From JACCSI01 sp963815285 (lineage in GTDB: Bacteria > Acidobacteriota > Vicinamibacteria > Vicinamibacterales > UBA2999), in assembly GCA_963815285.1 (NCBI GenBank), contig CAWFGB010000008.1:1054001-1118000 (forward strand): a stretch of DNA of 64,000 nt, read 5' to 3'. The position numbers were made by a program, and so were the translations under genes. Shown one piece after another: positions 25,814 to 34,900 of the stretch (positions within the stretch are counted from its first letter, which is position 1; the number at the start of each line of letters is the position of its first letter). Under the pieces are notes generated by a model, which saw only the letters and a list, made by a program, of their open reading frames with translations, searched no databases and had not been told where the DNA came from.

Positions 25814-27307
25814 TCACGGTCTCGCAGGTCGGCGCGCGATGAAATAGAAGACGCCGCCAATCGCAAACAGCACGAGCGCTTGTCCGATAAGGTTCGCCTG
25901 GTAAGTAAACACACTCTCCGTTCCAGGCGGCGGCACGAACACGAGGCCCATTGCCACAACCGTCGCGATGAATCCGCATCCCGCCCCCAGCCACACACCT
26001 GGCATCCCGCGTGTCAAAGTCATCACGTCTTCACGTGGCCTCGAGGGCTCGAGGTGGCGCAAGCGGATCCACGCCGCGAACAGGTACACGTACGGCACGA
26101 AGTAGATCAGGATGGTCAGGTTCACCAGGATGTCATACGACTCCTGGATGGAAGTCTGCTCGCCGCCGATCGAGATGAACACGCTGGCGAGAAACAGGAC
26201 CGAGGCGGCCAGCCCCTGGATGATGAGGGCCACGTGCGGCGTGCGATAACGAGAGTGCAGCCGGCCGAAAACCGACGGCAGGACCGAGTCGACGCCGGCG
26301 GCAAACGGCACGCGCGCGGCGCCGGCCACCCACGAGTTGGTGCCGCCAATCGCCCCGACGACCAGCAGCAATCCGGTCAACGCCCCCATACCAGCCAGCC
26401 CGAGCCTGCCAGTCGTGAGGTCCACGGCATCAGCGATGCCGCTGCGCTCCGCCAGCTCGCTGGCGGGCACGGCGACGAGCACCGACGAAGAACTGAGGAT
26501 GTAGATCCCGGTGACCGCAAAACCGGCGATGATGATGGCGCGCGGGATGGTCCGGCGCGGGTCCTTCACCTCCTGCCCGACCATCGAGGCGATCTCGATG
26601 CCGGAAAACGCAAAGCACATCGACGACCACAGGCTCATGGTCGTCAGAAAGTCGTCCTGCGGCACGAGCTCGGACGGAGCAAACGACGTGGCCGAGCCAA
26701 ATGTGGCAAACGCAAGCGCGCCGCACGCAATCAGCAGAACGGGCGGGATCCACGTGGCCAGGCTGCCGACGTTCTGAACCCACTTGCCGGCCTGCAGCCC
26801 GACAATGTTGATGGCCGTGCAGAACCAGAGAAAGCCGAGGACGAACACGACAGAGTAGAGGCGATCATCGGCGAGATCAGCCGGGCTGACCGCAGTGCTC
26901 GAAGGCGAGCCTTCCCCGCTCGGCAGCGCACCGCCACCGTAGCCCAGGCTGGGGCCAATCACGAGCGCGAAGTTCGCGGCCGCAAACAGCAGCAGTGATG
27001 GAAAGTAGAAGAGATTGTTGACCCACATGCACCAGCCGACGACGAAGCCGTGCAGCGGCCCGAATGCGCGGCGCACCCAGGCGTAGATGCCGCCCTGCTC
27101 CGGATGTCGGCTCGACAGCTCGATGAGCGCGAGCGCCAGGGGTATGAAGAACAGCAGGCAGGCCAACACCCACAACGAGACCGAGGGCGCGCCCACGCGT
27201 GCGCTGCGCGCAATCCACCGGAGCCCAACGACCGCGACGATGTTCATCGCGACGACATCCCAGAGGCCGAGGGCCCTGATGAAAGTCGCCTGGTCGGGTC
27301 TCGTCAT
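25814..27307 (-). CDS. APC superfamily amino acid permease
   Basis: 497 residues with about 12 membrane helices. The N-terminus LGLWDVVAMNIVAVVGLRW is the APC start motif, and EQGGIYAWVRRAFGPLHGFVVGWCMW and CFAFSGIEIASMVGQEVKDPRRTIPRA are typical of glutamate/amino acid transporters. ATG 27307 overlaps the SRPBCC stop (ATGA). It imports an amino acid or similar substrate, probably for the DAO-family oxidoreductase downstream. Confidence 0.88.
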   Translation of the reverse strand: MTRPDQATFIRALGLWDVVAMNIVAVVGLRWIARSARVGAPSVSLWVLACLLFFIPLALALIELSSRHPEQGGIYAWVRRAFGPLHGFVVGWCMWVNNLFYFPSLLLFAAANFALVIGPSLGYGGGALPSGEGSPSSTAVSPADLADDRLYSVVFVLGFLWFCTAINIVGLQAGKWVQNVGSLATWIPPVLLIACGALAFATFGSATSFAPSELVPQDDFLTTMSLWSSMCFAFSGIEIASMVGQEVKDPRRTIPRAIIIAGFAVTGIYILSSSSVLVAVPASELAERSGIADAVDLTTGRLGLAGMGALTGLLLVVGAIGGTNSWVAGAARVPFAAGVDSVLPSVFGRLHSRYRTPHVALIIQGLAASVLFLASVFISIGGEQTSIQESYDILVNLTILIYFVPYVYLFAAWIRLRHLEPSRPREDVMTLTRGMPGVWLGAGCGFIATVVAMGLVFVPPPGTESVFTYQANLIGQALVLFAIGGVFYFIARRPARP

Positions 27308-27795
27308 CGTTGCGTCCTCAGAGGTTCCTCCTCGAGATAGCGTTTCAGATCGCTGAGCGCCCGCTGCCAAGCGGCCTCGGCGATCTCGAAGTAGCGTTGC
27401 CAGCGCTGACCGTCATCGTCTGCAGTTTGTCGCACAACCAGGTTGGTCACGTGCGGTCCGCCCTCGGCAGTGCAACGGACCTCGAACGCCATCGGCCCGA
27501 GCGGATCACCGTCCGGCGGATTCCAGAACGCATCGGCGACAAAAAATTCTTCGCCCGGCCGGTAGTCCATGACGGTGCCGTGAAATGCACCGCCGAGTCG
27601 ACCGAGCACCTCGTCCCTGTAGTCGGTTGGATTCCACTCGATGGCGTACATGCCGAGCGGCCGCGGCACGGTCACCGAGCGCACCACTTGCCACCATTCC
27701 GACAAGTCCTCGGGATTGAAAAACGCAGCGAGGACGCGCTTAGGGGCCGCCTGGACGACGACGCTGCGTACTACCTGGAGACCTCGAGCAGCCAT
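27304..27795 (-). CDS. SRPBCC (polyketide cyclase/AHSA1-like) protein
   Basis: 163 residues. The N-terminal VVRSVVVQAAPKRVLAAFFNPEDLSEWW is the SRPBCC/AHSA1 start, where the helix-grip fold forms a hydrophobic ligand pocket, and the C-terminal long helix (WQRYFEIAEAAWQRALSDLKRYLE) closes it. The role is not predictable. Its start overlaps the NamZ stop by one base (TAATG) and its end overlaps the permease start. Confidence 0.75.
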   Translation of the reverse strand: MAARGLQVVRSVVVQAAPKRVLAAFFNPEDLSEWWQVVRSVTVPRPLGMYAIEWNPTDYRDEVLGRLGGAFHGTVMDYRPGEEFFVADAFWNPPDGDPLGPMAFEVRCTAEGGPHVTNLVVRQTADDDGQRWQRYFEIAEAAWQRALSDLKRYLEEEPLRTQR

Positions 27796-28976
27796 TAGTA
27801 GAGCAAGTAGGGCCGCTGGAGGTTTCGGAAGTCCGCGACAGAGGCCACCCAGCGATCGGCCATCTGTTCGGCGCGTTCCCCGGCGTCAATCGCGCGGCGG
27901 AATGACGATGATCCAGCAATGACGTCGATCGGCACCTTGTCGTGCTCGTATTCGTACGGCGGCTGCTTCCAGGCAAACGCCGAGGGATTTGCCGCACGAA
28001 TCTCCTCGATGATCGCGGCCCCCGTCAGCACCGGGCGGAACGCCAGGCGGTCGCGCACATGAATCTGACACCCACCGCAGGCGACACGCGCGTGCTTCTG
28101 AAATGTGGGCTCGAATACCACCGGCCGGAAGTAGGCGCCGGGCAGATGATGGGCGTTCAGGCGAGCCGCGAAGGCCTCGGCAGATACCCACGGCGCCCCG
28201 ACCAGCTCGAAAGGTCTGGTCGTTCCTCGTCCTTCGGAGGCGTTGGTGCCTTCGAGGTGCACGGTGCCGGGGAACGCCAACGCGCTCTCGAGGGTGGGAA
28301 TGTTGGGCGACGGCATGACCCAGGGGAGTCCAGTGTCGTCCCAATACATTGATCGCCGCCACCCCTGCATGGGGATCACCTCGAGCTCCGCGCCAATCGT
28401 GAAATGCTCGTTGAACAGCCCCGCCAGCTCGCCGATCGTCATGCCGTGACGTGTCGGGATTGGAAACTGACCGACGAAAGATTCGTTCCCAGGTTCCAGC
28501 GTAATCCCTTCAACTTCGAGGCCGCCAATGGGGTTGGGCCTGTCGCAGACGACGACCTTGACGCCGCGTGTGTGAGCGGCTCGCATGCAGTTGGCCATCG
28601 TGTACATGTAGGTGTAGATCCGCGTGCCGACATCCTGCAGGTCGATCACGAGAGTATCCACGTCACGAAGCATTGCCGCCGTGGGTTCCCTGGTGTCGCT
28701 GTAAAGGGAATACAGCGGGATACGTTTCTTCGCACCGGTCGCAAACTCCGTGTGCGGGGACTCGATCATGTTGTCCTGCACGTCGGACCGAAAGCCGTGC
28801 TGCGGGCCGAAGAGGGCCACGAGGTCGATGGCCTGGTCGGCGAGCATGAGATCGACGAGATGAAGAAGCCGGTGATCGACCGATGCGGGATTGCTGACGA
28901 GGCCGACGCGCTTGCCGCGGAGCGCGCCTGATTCGAGCAGCCGTGTGGAGCCGAGTTTCACTTGCACGCCTGACAT
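27795..28976 (-). CDS. namZ: exo-beta-N-acetylmuramidase NamZ-like (DUF1343)
   Basis: 393 residues. RVGLVSNPASVD, LFGPQHGFRSD, DLQDVGTRIYTYMYTMANCM, CDRPNPIGG and PSPNIPTLESAL are the DUF1343 signatures; NamZ of this family removes terminal N-acetylmuramic acid from peptidoglycan fragments. No signal peptide, so it would work on fragments inside the cell, unlike many exported homologues. It leads a four-gene operon with SRPBCC, APC permease and DAO oxidase. The start lies 5 bases from a 14-bp tandem repeat array. Confidence 0.85.
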   Translation of the reverse strand: MSGVQVKLGSTRLLESGALRGKRVGLVSNPASVDHRLLHLVDLMLADQAIDLVALFGPQHGFRSDVQDNMIESPHTEFATGAKKRIPLYSLYSDTREPTAAMLRDVDTLVIDLQDVGTRIYTYMYTMANCMRAAHTRGVKVVVCDRPNPIGGLEVEGITLEPGNESFVGQFPIPTRHGMTIGELAGLFNEHFTIGAELEVIPMQGWRRSMYWDDTGLPWVMPSPNIPTLESALAFPGTVHLEGTNASEGRGTTRPFELVGAPWVSAEAFAARLNAHHLPGAYFRPVVFEPTFQKHARVACGGCQIHVRDRLAFRPVLTGAAIIEEIRAANPSAFAWKQPPYEYEHDKVPIDVIAGSSSFRRAIDAGERAEQMADRWVASVADFRNLQRPYLLY

Positions 28977-28980
28977 TATG

Positions 28981-29046
28981 CAGGCCTCAGGCGTCAGGCC
29001 TCAGGCGTCAGGCCTCAGGCGTCAGGCCTCAGGCGTCAGGCCTCAG
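28981..29046. repeat. 14-bp tandem repeat, 4.7 copies
   Basis: The unit CAGGCCTCAGGCGT is repeated exactly four times (28981-29036) plus a 10-base partial copy, followed by decayed copies to about 29078. It occupies the gap between namZ (minus) and ogt (plus). On the minus strand each unit contains CCTGAGG, and the nearest copy places GAGG about 8 bases before the namZ ATG, so the repeat provides its Shine-Dalgarno sequence. Confidence 0.92.
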
Positions 29047-29110
29047 GGCCTCAGGCCCCAGGTCCCAGGCCTAAGGCCCGGCTGGTGCGCTATGATTCGC
29101 GGCAGGTCAG

Positions 29111-29593
29111 GTGCAATACCGTTCCATCGAAAGTCCCGTTGGCCCGTTGCTGTTAGCGGGCGACGAGGCGGGCTTACGCTTCGTTCTGTTCAGCAAGGGC
29201 GGCCGTCCGGCGGCGCCGCAGCCCGACTGGGCGCCGGATCGTGGGCTCCTGGCGGAGCCGGTTCGGCAACTGACGGAGTATTTCCAGGGAAAGCTGAGGA
29301 CGTTCGACGTCCCCGTGGCGCCTGTCGGCACGGCTTTTCAGCGAGCGGTCTGGCTGCAGTTGCAAGCCATCCCCTACGGCGAGACCGTCAGCTACGGCGA
29401 GTTGGCCCGGCGGCTCGGCAATCCCAAGGCGGTCCGCGCTGTTGGCTTGGCCAATGGGTCGAATCCGATTTCCATCATCATTCCGTGCCACCGCGTGATC
29501 GGCAGTAACGGGTCTCTTGTCGGCTACGGCGGGGGCCTGCCCACCAAGCATGCTCTGCTTGCGCTCGAGCGGGGACAGGGGACGCTGCTGTGA
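29111..29593 (+). CDS. ogt: methylated-DNA-protein-cysteine methyltransferase
   Basis: 160 residues from GTG 29111. The active-site motif IIIPCHRVIGSNGSLVGYGGG carries the acceptor Cys, and YGETVSYGELARRLGNPKAVRAVG is the helix-turn-helix with the Arg finger. It repairs O6-alkylguanine and O4-alkylthymine by suicidal transfer. No AdaA domain is attached. The stop overlaps the start of phoD (GTGA). Length is typical for Ogt/AdaB. Confidence 0.92.
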   Translation: MQYRSIESPVGPLLLAGDEAGLRFVLFSKGGRPAAPQPDWAPDRGLLAEPVRQLTEYFQGKLRTFDVPVAPVGTAFQRAVWLQLQAIPYGETVSYGELARRLGNPKAVRAVGLANGSNPISIIIPCHRVIGSNGSLVGYGGGLPTKHALLALERGQGTLL

Positions 29594-31170
29594 AGTTCAC
29601 GCGCCGTGACTTCCTGACGACGAGCGCGATCGCCATCGGCACGGCGCCGCTGGCGGGCATCGATCGGATCTTCGCGCGCCAAAGCAGCGAAGCGGTGTTC
29701 CGCCACGGGGTGGCCAGCGGCGATCCGCTGCGTGACCGCGTGGTGCTCTGGACGCGTGTGACCCCGGGCACGCCCGGCGAGGTCGTGGATGTCGGCTGGA
29801 TGATGGCCCGCGACGCCCGGATGACCCGCGTGTTCGCGAGCGGGTCGATACGCACGTCGGCGGAGCGCGATTACACGGTGAAGCTCGATACGGTCGCTCT
29901 GGAGCCCGGCACGACCTATTACTACCGGTTCGCGGCACGAGGCGCGCGATCGGTGATCGGCCGCACGCGCACGCTCCCCCCGCGACCAACCCCGCGCGTT
30001 CGCCTGGCGGTGGTGACGTGCTCGAATTTCCCGTTTGGCTTCTTCAACGTGTACGGCCGGATTGCGGCACGCCGCGACGTTCAGGCTATCCTGCACCTCG
30101 GTGATTACATCTACGAGTACGAGAACGGCCGGTATGGGGGGCGCAACGAGGGAGACGGCCGACCGCTCGGCCGTGTGCCCTTTCCTGATCGCGAAATTGT
30201 CTCGCTGGCGGATTACCGCGCCCGCTACGGACAGTATCGTGAGGACCCGGACCTGCAGGCGGCGCATCAGCAGCATCCTTTCATCCCCATCTGGGACGAT
30301 CACGAGTTCACCAACAACGCCTGGCGCGATGGCGCGCAGAATCACAATCCTGGCGAAGGCCCCTGGCCGGCGCGCAAGGCAGCGGCCATTCGCGCCTGGA
30401 CGGAATGGATGCCGGTTCGTGAGGCCCCGGGCGCCGATTACCGGTTGTATCGATCGTTCGCGTTCGGCGATTTGGCAGACGTCCTGATGCTCGACACGCG
30501 CGTCGAGGGGCGCGACGAGCAGGTGGCGCCAGCTGATGTGGCCGCGCTCGAACGGGCCTCGCGCCATATCCTCGGCGCGGGCCAGGAAGAGTGGCTCTTC
30601 GACGGGCTGCGCGATTCGACTGCAGCAGGCAGACCCTGGCAGATTCTCGGTCAGCAAGTGATGATGTCGCCCCAGGTGGCGCCACGCGCGCCGGCCACCA
30701 ATGCCGACTCGTGGGACGGCTACAGCGCGGCCCGGAGTCGCGTCTTCGACGCCGCGGCGGCGGCCAAGGTCAAGAACCTCGTCGTGTTGACCGGCGACGT
30801 GCACAGCGCGTGGGCTTACGATCTGGTTCGCGATCCGTTCGACCCGAAGAAGTACAATCCGGCCACCGGTGCTGGAGTCATCGGGACCGAGATCATCACA
30901 CCGAGCATCACGTCCCCGGGATGGCCGCCGGCCGATCAATTGGCTGCGATTCGGGCGGCCCGCCCCCACCTGAAGTACGTGACCGGAGAACATCGGGGTT
31001 ACGTGGTCCTCGACCTGACGCCCGAGCGCTTGCAGGCGGATTGGTGGTATGTGCCGACTGTGCTCGAACGATCGGCATCGGAACAATTTGGCAAGGGGAT
31101 GGTGTCAGAAGCCCGCCGGCCTCAGCTGGCCGACGCATCGACCCCGTCACCTCCTATAGAATTTGATTAA
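29590..31170 (+). CDS. phoD: PhoD-family alkaline phosphatase / phosphodiesterase
   Basis: 526 residues from GTG 29590. TRRDFLTTSAIAIG is a Tat signal, as usual for PhoD, so the enzyme is exported folded. The metal site is read in VVTCSNF, LHLGDYIYEYE, PIWDDHEFTNN and LTGDVHSAW; an N-terminal Ig-like domain (FRHGVASGDPLRDRVVLWTRV) precedes it. It cleaves phosphate esters for phosphorus supply. Overlap with ogt by 4 bases is positional rather than functional. Confidence 0.92.
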   Translation: MKFTRRDFLTTSAIAIGTAPLAGIDRIFARQSSEAVFRHGVASGDPLRDRVVLWTRVTPGTPGEVVDVGWMMARDARMTRVFASGSIRTSAERDYTVKLDTVALEPGTTYYYRFAARGARSVIGRTRTLPPRPTPRVRLAVVTCSNFPFGFFNVYGRIAARRDVQAILHLGDYIYEYENGRYGGRNEGDGRPLGRVPFPDREIVSLADYRARYGQYREDPDLQAAHQQHPFIPIWDDHEFTNNAWRDGAQNHNPGEGPWPARKAAAIRAWTEWMPVREAPGADYRLYRSFAFGDLADVLMLDTRVEGRDEQVAPADVAALERASRHILGAGQEEWLFDGLRDSTAAGRPWQILGQQVMMSPQVAPRAPATNADSWDGYSAARSRVFDAAAAAKVKNLVVLTGDVHSAWAYDLVRDPFDPKKYNPATGAGVIGTEIITPSITSPGWPPADQLAAIRAARPHLKYVTGEHRGYVVLDLTPERLQADWWYVPTVLERSASEQFGKGMVSEARRPQLADASTPSPPIEFD

Positions 31171-31176
31171 CTCCAC

Positions 31177-32979
31177 ATGGCACCTCGCACGGACACGGAA
31201 AACCCGAACTACTACCATCGCGTTGTCGATTGTCAATGGGCCTGTCCCGCTCACACCAACGTGCCGGAATATATCCGGCTGATCGCGCAGGGCCGCTACG
31301 ACGACGCCTACATGGTGAACCGGGAGTCAAACGTCTTTCCGGGCATCCTCGGGCGCACCTGCGACCGTCCGTGCGAGCCGGCCTGCCGTCGTACCCGGGT
31401 GGACGGCAAGCCGGTGGCGATCTGCCGGCTCAAGCGCGTCGCGGCGGATCAGAAGAACGACATCCGCGATCGGCTGCCCACCGCGCCGAAGCAGAAAAAC
31501 GGCAAGAAGGTGGCGCTCATCGGCGCTGGTCCGGCGTCGCTGACCGTGGCCAACGACCTGATGCCGCTCGGCTACGAAGTGACGGTGCTCGAGAAGCTGC
31601 CGCGCCCGGGCGGCCTCATGCGCATCAACATCCCGTCGTTCCGGCTGCCTGCAGAGATCCTCGACGAAGAGATCGGCTACATCGTCGATATGGGCGTCGA
31701 GATGCGCTACAACTCGCCGGTCGAGAGCTTGAAGGCACTGCTCGACACGAAGGAGTTCGACGCGGTCTTCGTCGGCAGCGGGGCCCCGAAAGGTAAGGAA
31801 CTGGACATTCCCGGACGCCATGACACCAATCAGGTGTTCATCGGTATCGAGTGGCTCGAATCAATCCACTTCGGCCATGTCGATTCGATCGGCGAGCGGG
31901 TGCTCATCATCGGCGTGGGCAACACGGCGATGGATTGCTGCCGGTCATCGAAACGCCTGGGTGCGACCGACGTCAAGGTGATCGCGCGTAAGACGCGGAA
32001 GTACTTCAAGGCGTCGCCGTGGGAACTTGAGGATGCCGAAGAAGAAGGCGTCGAGATCCTCGAGAACCTGCAGCCGGTGCGGTTCATCACCGAAAACGGC
32101 CAGCTCCTGGGGATGGAGTTCGACCAGTTCAGGTCAGTCGAGATCGACGGCAAGCTCCAGCAGGAAGTGACCGGTCGGACGATCATCGGCTGCGACTCGG
32201 TGATTCTGGCGATTGGCCAGGACAACGCCTTTCCCTGGATCGAACGCGACATCGGGCTCGAGTTCGACAAGAAGTGGGACATGCCAGTCGTCGACAAGAC
32301 AACATTTATGGCCACGCGTCCCGGCGTGTTTTTTGGCGGCGACGCCGCGTTCGGCCCGGCCAACATCATCTGGGCCGTCGAGCACGGCCACCAGGCGGCG
32401 ATCTCGATTCACCAATATTGCCAGGGCATTGCGGTCACCGAACGCCCGGCGCAATCGATGTCGCTGAGCAGCACAAAAATGGGCCTGCACGAGTGGGCGT
32501 ACAGCAACAACTACGATCCCTCGCAGCGCGTGAAGATGCGTCACGTCGAGATGCCGCAGCGCTTCAAGAACATGCACATCGAGGTCGAGGAGGGCTTCAC
32601 GCCCGAGCAGACGCAGATAGAAGTCGAGCGCTGCCTGAACTGCGACGTCGAAACGCACTTCACCGATTCGTTGTGCATCGAGTGCGATGCCTGCGTGGAC
32701 ATCTGTCCGACGGATTGCCTGACGATTACGCCGAACGGCGATGAGGGGGAGATCTCCGAGCGGCTGATGGCGCCGCGTACCGAGCCGACCCAACCGCTGT
32801 TCATCTCGAGCACGCTGAAGCAGACGGGGCGGGTGATGGTGAAGGACGAGAACGTCTGTGTCCATTGCGGGCTGTGCGCCGAGCGATGCCCGACCTACGC
32901 GTGGGACATGCGGAAGTTTGTCGTGAATGTACCGATGGCCGGAGAAGCCACGCGGGAGCCGGTGCTGACCGGCACCTAG
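31177..32979 (+). CDS. GltD-like FAD/NAD(P) oxidoreductase fused to 2x[4Fe-4S] ferredoxin
   Basis: 600 residues. The N-terminal cysteine domain (CQWACPAHTNVPEYI, CDRPCEPACRR) holds Fe-S clusters as in glutamate synthase small chains. VALIGAGPASLTVANDL (about 110) binds FAD and VLIIGVGNTAMDCC (about 240) binds NAD(P). The C-terminus carries CIECDACVDICPTDC and CVHCGLCAERCP, two ferredoxin clusters. It lies directly before korA and korB, so it probably passes electrons between the 2-oxoacid oxidoreductase and NAD(P). No glutamate synthase large subunit is present. Confidence 0.88.
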   Translation: MAPRTDTENPNYYHRVVDCQWACPAHTNVPEYIRLIAQGRYDDAYMVNRESNVFPGILGRTCDRPCEPACRRTRVDGKPVAICRLKRVAADQKNDIRDRLPTAPKQKNGKKVALIGAGPASLTVANDLMPLGYEVTVLEKLPRPGGLMRINIPSFRLPAEILDEEIGYIVDMGVEMRYNSPVESLKALLDTKEFDAVFVGSGAPKGKELDIPGRHDTNQVFIGIEWLESIHFGHVDSIGERVLIIGVGNTAMDCCRSSKRLGATDVKVIARKTRKYFKASPWELEDAEEEGVEILENLQPVRFITENGQLLGMEFDQFRSVEIDGKLQQEVTGRTIIGCDSVILAIGQDNAFPWIERDIGLEFDKKWDMPVVDKTTFMATRPGVFFGGDAAFGPANIIWAVEHGHQAAISIHQYCQGIAVTERPAQSMSLSSTKMGLHEWAYSNNYDPSQRVKMRHVEMPQRFKNMHIEVEEGFTPEQTQIEVERCLNCDVETHFTDSLCIECDACVDICPTDCLTITPNGDEGEISERLMAPRTEPTQPLFISSTLKQTGRVMVKDENVCVHCGLCAERCPTYAWDMRKFVVNVPMAGEATREPVLTGT

Positions 32980-33027
32980 GGCAGGTCGGGCAGGTTAAGG
33001 CGGGTGGGGGACAGCGCAGGAATACTG

Positions 33028-34824
33028 ATGAATCGAGTCAACGAGTTCGCGTTCAAGATTGCCACGGCCAACGGCACCGGGTCGGCCTCGGCCAACGGCC
33101 TCATCATGCAGGCCATCTTTCGGATGGGTGTTCCGGTGACGGGGAGGAATGTGTTCCCGTCGAACATTCAGGGCCTGCCGACGTGGTACGAGATCCGCGT
33201 CAACAAACACGGCTACACGGCACGCACGCCGCATTTCGATTTGATGGTCGCGCTCAACCCGGCGACCTACGCGAAAGATGTCGCCGAAGTGCGGGCGAAC
33301 GGGTGGCTCGTGTACGACTCGAGCTGGCCGCTCGACGACCGCCTGCAGCGTCCCGACGTCAGCTATCTGGGGATTCCACTCGCCGAGATGTGCAACGCGA
33401 CTTTCAAAGGCGTGCGCGAGCGCATCCTCATGAAGAACATCGCGTATGCCGGTGCGCTGGCGGCGCTCCTCGACCTGGATACCGAGCTCATCCGGGCGCT
33501 GCTCGACGAGAAGTACGGCGCCAAGAAGGCGCTGATGGACTCGAATCAGAAGGCCGTTGCCCTCGGCTACAACTACGCCAAGGAGCATTTCGACTGCCCG
33601 CTGCCCATTCACTTGCAGAAGATGGACGAGACGAGGGATTCGATCCTGATCGACGGCAACACGGCCGCGGCCCTCGGCGCGCTCTACGCGGGCGCCACCG
33701 TCGGCGCGTGGTACCCGATCACCCCGGCGACGTCGCTCATGGAAGCCTTCCGCGGCTTCTGCAAGAAGTACCGACGCGATCCTGAGACCAAAAAGAACCT
33801 CGCTTGCATTCTGCAAGCCGAAGATGAGCTGGCCGCCATTGGCATGGTGATTGGCGCTTCGTGGGCTGGCGCACGGGCGTTCACGCCCACGTCAGGTCCG
33901 GGCATCTCGCTGATGAACGAGTTCATCGGTTTGGCCTACTACGCGGAGGTTCCTGCGGTCATCTTCGACGTGCAACGCTCGGGGCCGTCGACCGGAATGC
34001 CCACTCGCACGCAGCAGTGCGATCTGCTGCTCTGTGCCTACGCATCCCACGGCGACACCCGGCATATCTGCCTGTACCCCTCAGATCCACGCGAAGCGTT
34101 CGAGCTTTCGGTCAAGGCCTTCGATCTGGCGGAGCGATTCCAGACGCCGGTGTTCGTGCTGAGCGATCTCGACATCGGTATGAACGACTGGATGGTGCCG
34201 AAGCTGACCTGGGACGACAGTTATCGCCCCGACCGCGGCAAGGTGCTCACGGCCGACGACCTCGAGAAGGTAAAGACGTTCTACCGCTACCTCGACAGCG
34301 ACGGTGATGGCATTCCCTACCGCACGCTGCCGGGCACGCACCCGAAGGGCGCGTATTTCGCGCGCGGTTCAGGGCACAACAAGTACGGCGGCTACACCGA
34401 AGACGATGCGGAATACACCGAGGTGATCGACCGCGTCGGACGAAAGATTCAGGGCGCGAGGCGGGCATTGCCGGCGCCTATCGTGCAGACGCGCCCGGGT
34501 GCCAAGATGGGGATCCTCACCGTCGGCGGCTGTCACGCCGCCTGCGTCGAAGCGATGGACATCCTCTCGCAGGAAGGCCTGCCGCTCGACTACATGCGCG
34601 TGCGCGGCTTTCCCTTCGGCGACGACGTTCGGAAGTTCCTCGAGTCACACGAAGTCAACTTCGTCGTCGAGCAGAATCGCGACGGGCAGCTGCGCAGCCT
34701 GCTGATGCTCGAGACCGCCGTCCATGCGGAAAAACTCGAATCCGTGCGCTACTACGGCGGCTTCCCGATGAGCGCGCACCACGTCATCACAGCGGTGAAG
34801 GGAAAGATAGAGCGCGCGGCGTAG
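33028..34824 (+). CDS. korA: 2-oxoacid:acceptor oxidoreductase, fused gamma-alpha subunit
   Basis: 598 residues from ATG 33028, with AGGA in front; a GTG at 33004 would add eight residues. The N-terminal gamma domain (about 1-190) reads TANGTGSASANGLIMQAIFRMG and FPSNIQGLPTWYEIRV. The alpha domain starts around DGNTAAALGALYAGA with YPITPATSLMEAF and FTPTSGPGISLMNEFIGLAYYAEVP. KorAB converts 2-oxoglutarate (or another 2-oxoacid) and CoA to acyl-CoA, CO2 and reduced ferredoxin. Substrate preference is not certain. Confidence 0.9.
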   Translation: MNRVNEFAFKIATANGTGSASANGLIMQAIFRMGVPVTGRNVFPSNIQGLPTWYEIRVNKHGYTARTPHFDLMVALNPATYAKDVAEVRANGWLVYDSSWPLDDRLQRPDVSYLGIPLAEMCNATFKGVRERILMKNIAYAGALAALLDLDTELIRALLDEKYGAKKALMDSNQKAVALGYNYAKEHFDCPLPIHLQKMDETRDSILIDGNTAAALGALYAGATVGAWYPITPATSLMEAFRGFCKKYRRDPETKKNLACILQAEDELAAIGMVIGASWAGARAFTPTSGPGISLMNEFIGLAYYAEVPAVIFDVQRSGPSTGMPTRTQQCDLLLCAYASHGDTRHICLYPSDPREAFELSVKAFDLAERFQTPVFVLSDLDIGMNDWMVPKLTWDDSYRPDRGKVLTADDLEKVKTFYRYLDSDGDGIPYRTLPGTHPKGAYFARGSGHNKYGGYTEDDAEYTEVIDRVGRKIQGARRALPAPIVQTRPGAKMGILTVGGCHAACVEAMDILSQEGLPLDYMRVRGFPFGDDVRKFLESHEVNFVVEQNRDGQLRSLLMLETAVHAEKLESVRYYGGFPMSAHHVITAVKGKIERAA

Positions 34825-34868
34825 CTGGGTGCGGCCAGGTGCGGCCAGGTGCTCGAGGAAAGAGTAAG

Positions 34869-34885
34869 GCGGGACTTGGTCCCGC
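34869..34885 (+). other. leader hairpin before korB
   Basis: GCGGGAC-TTG-GTCCCGC is a perfect 7-bp hairpin with a 3-base loop, ending 15 bases before the korB ATG. It has no T tract, so it is not a standard terminator; it could space korA and korB expression or protect an mRNA end. Just upstream GTGCGGCCAG is repeated twice. Confidence 0.4.
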
Positions 34886-34900
34886 AAGGCAGTTGGAACC

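Noticed and set aside
29524..31086. 520-codon minus-strand open frame across ogt and phoD
   Set aside because: It lies antisense to two well-supported genes and has no motif.
31177..32979. Glutamate synthase small subunit (gltD)
   Set aside because: The N-terminal and FAD/NAD parts fit, but two extra C-terminal ferredoxin clusters and the KorAB neighbours argue for a different electron partner.
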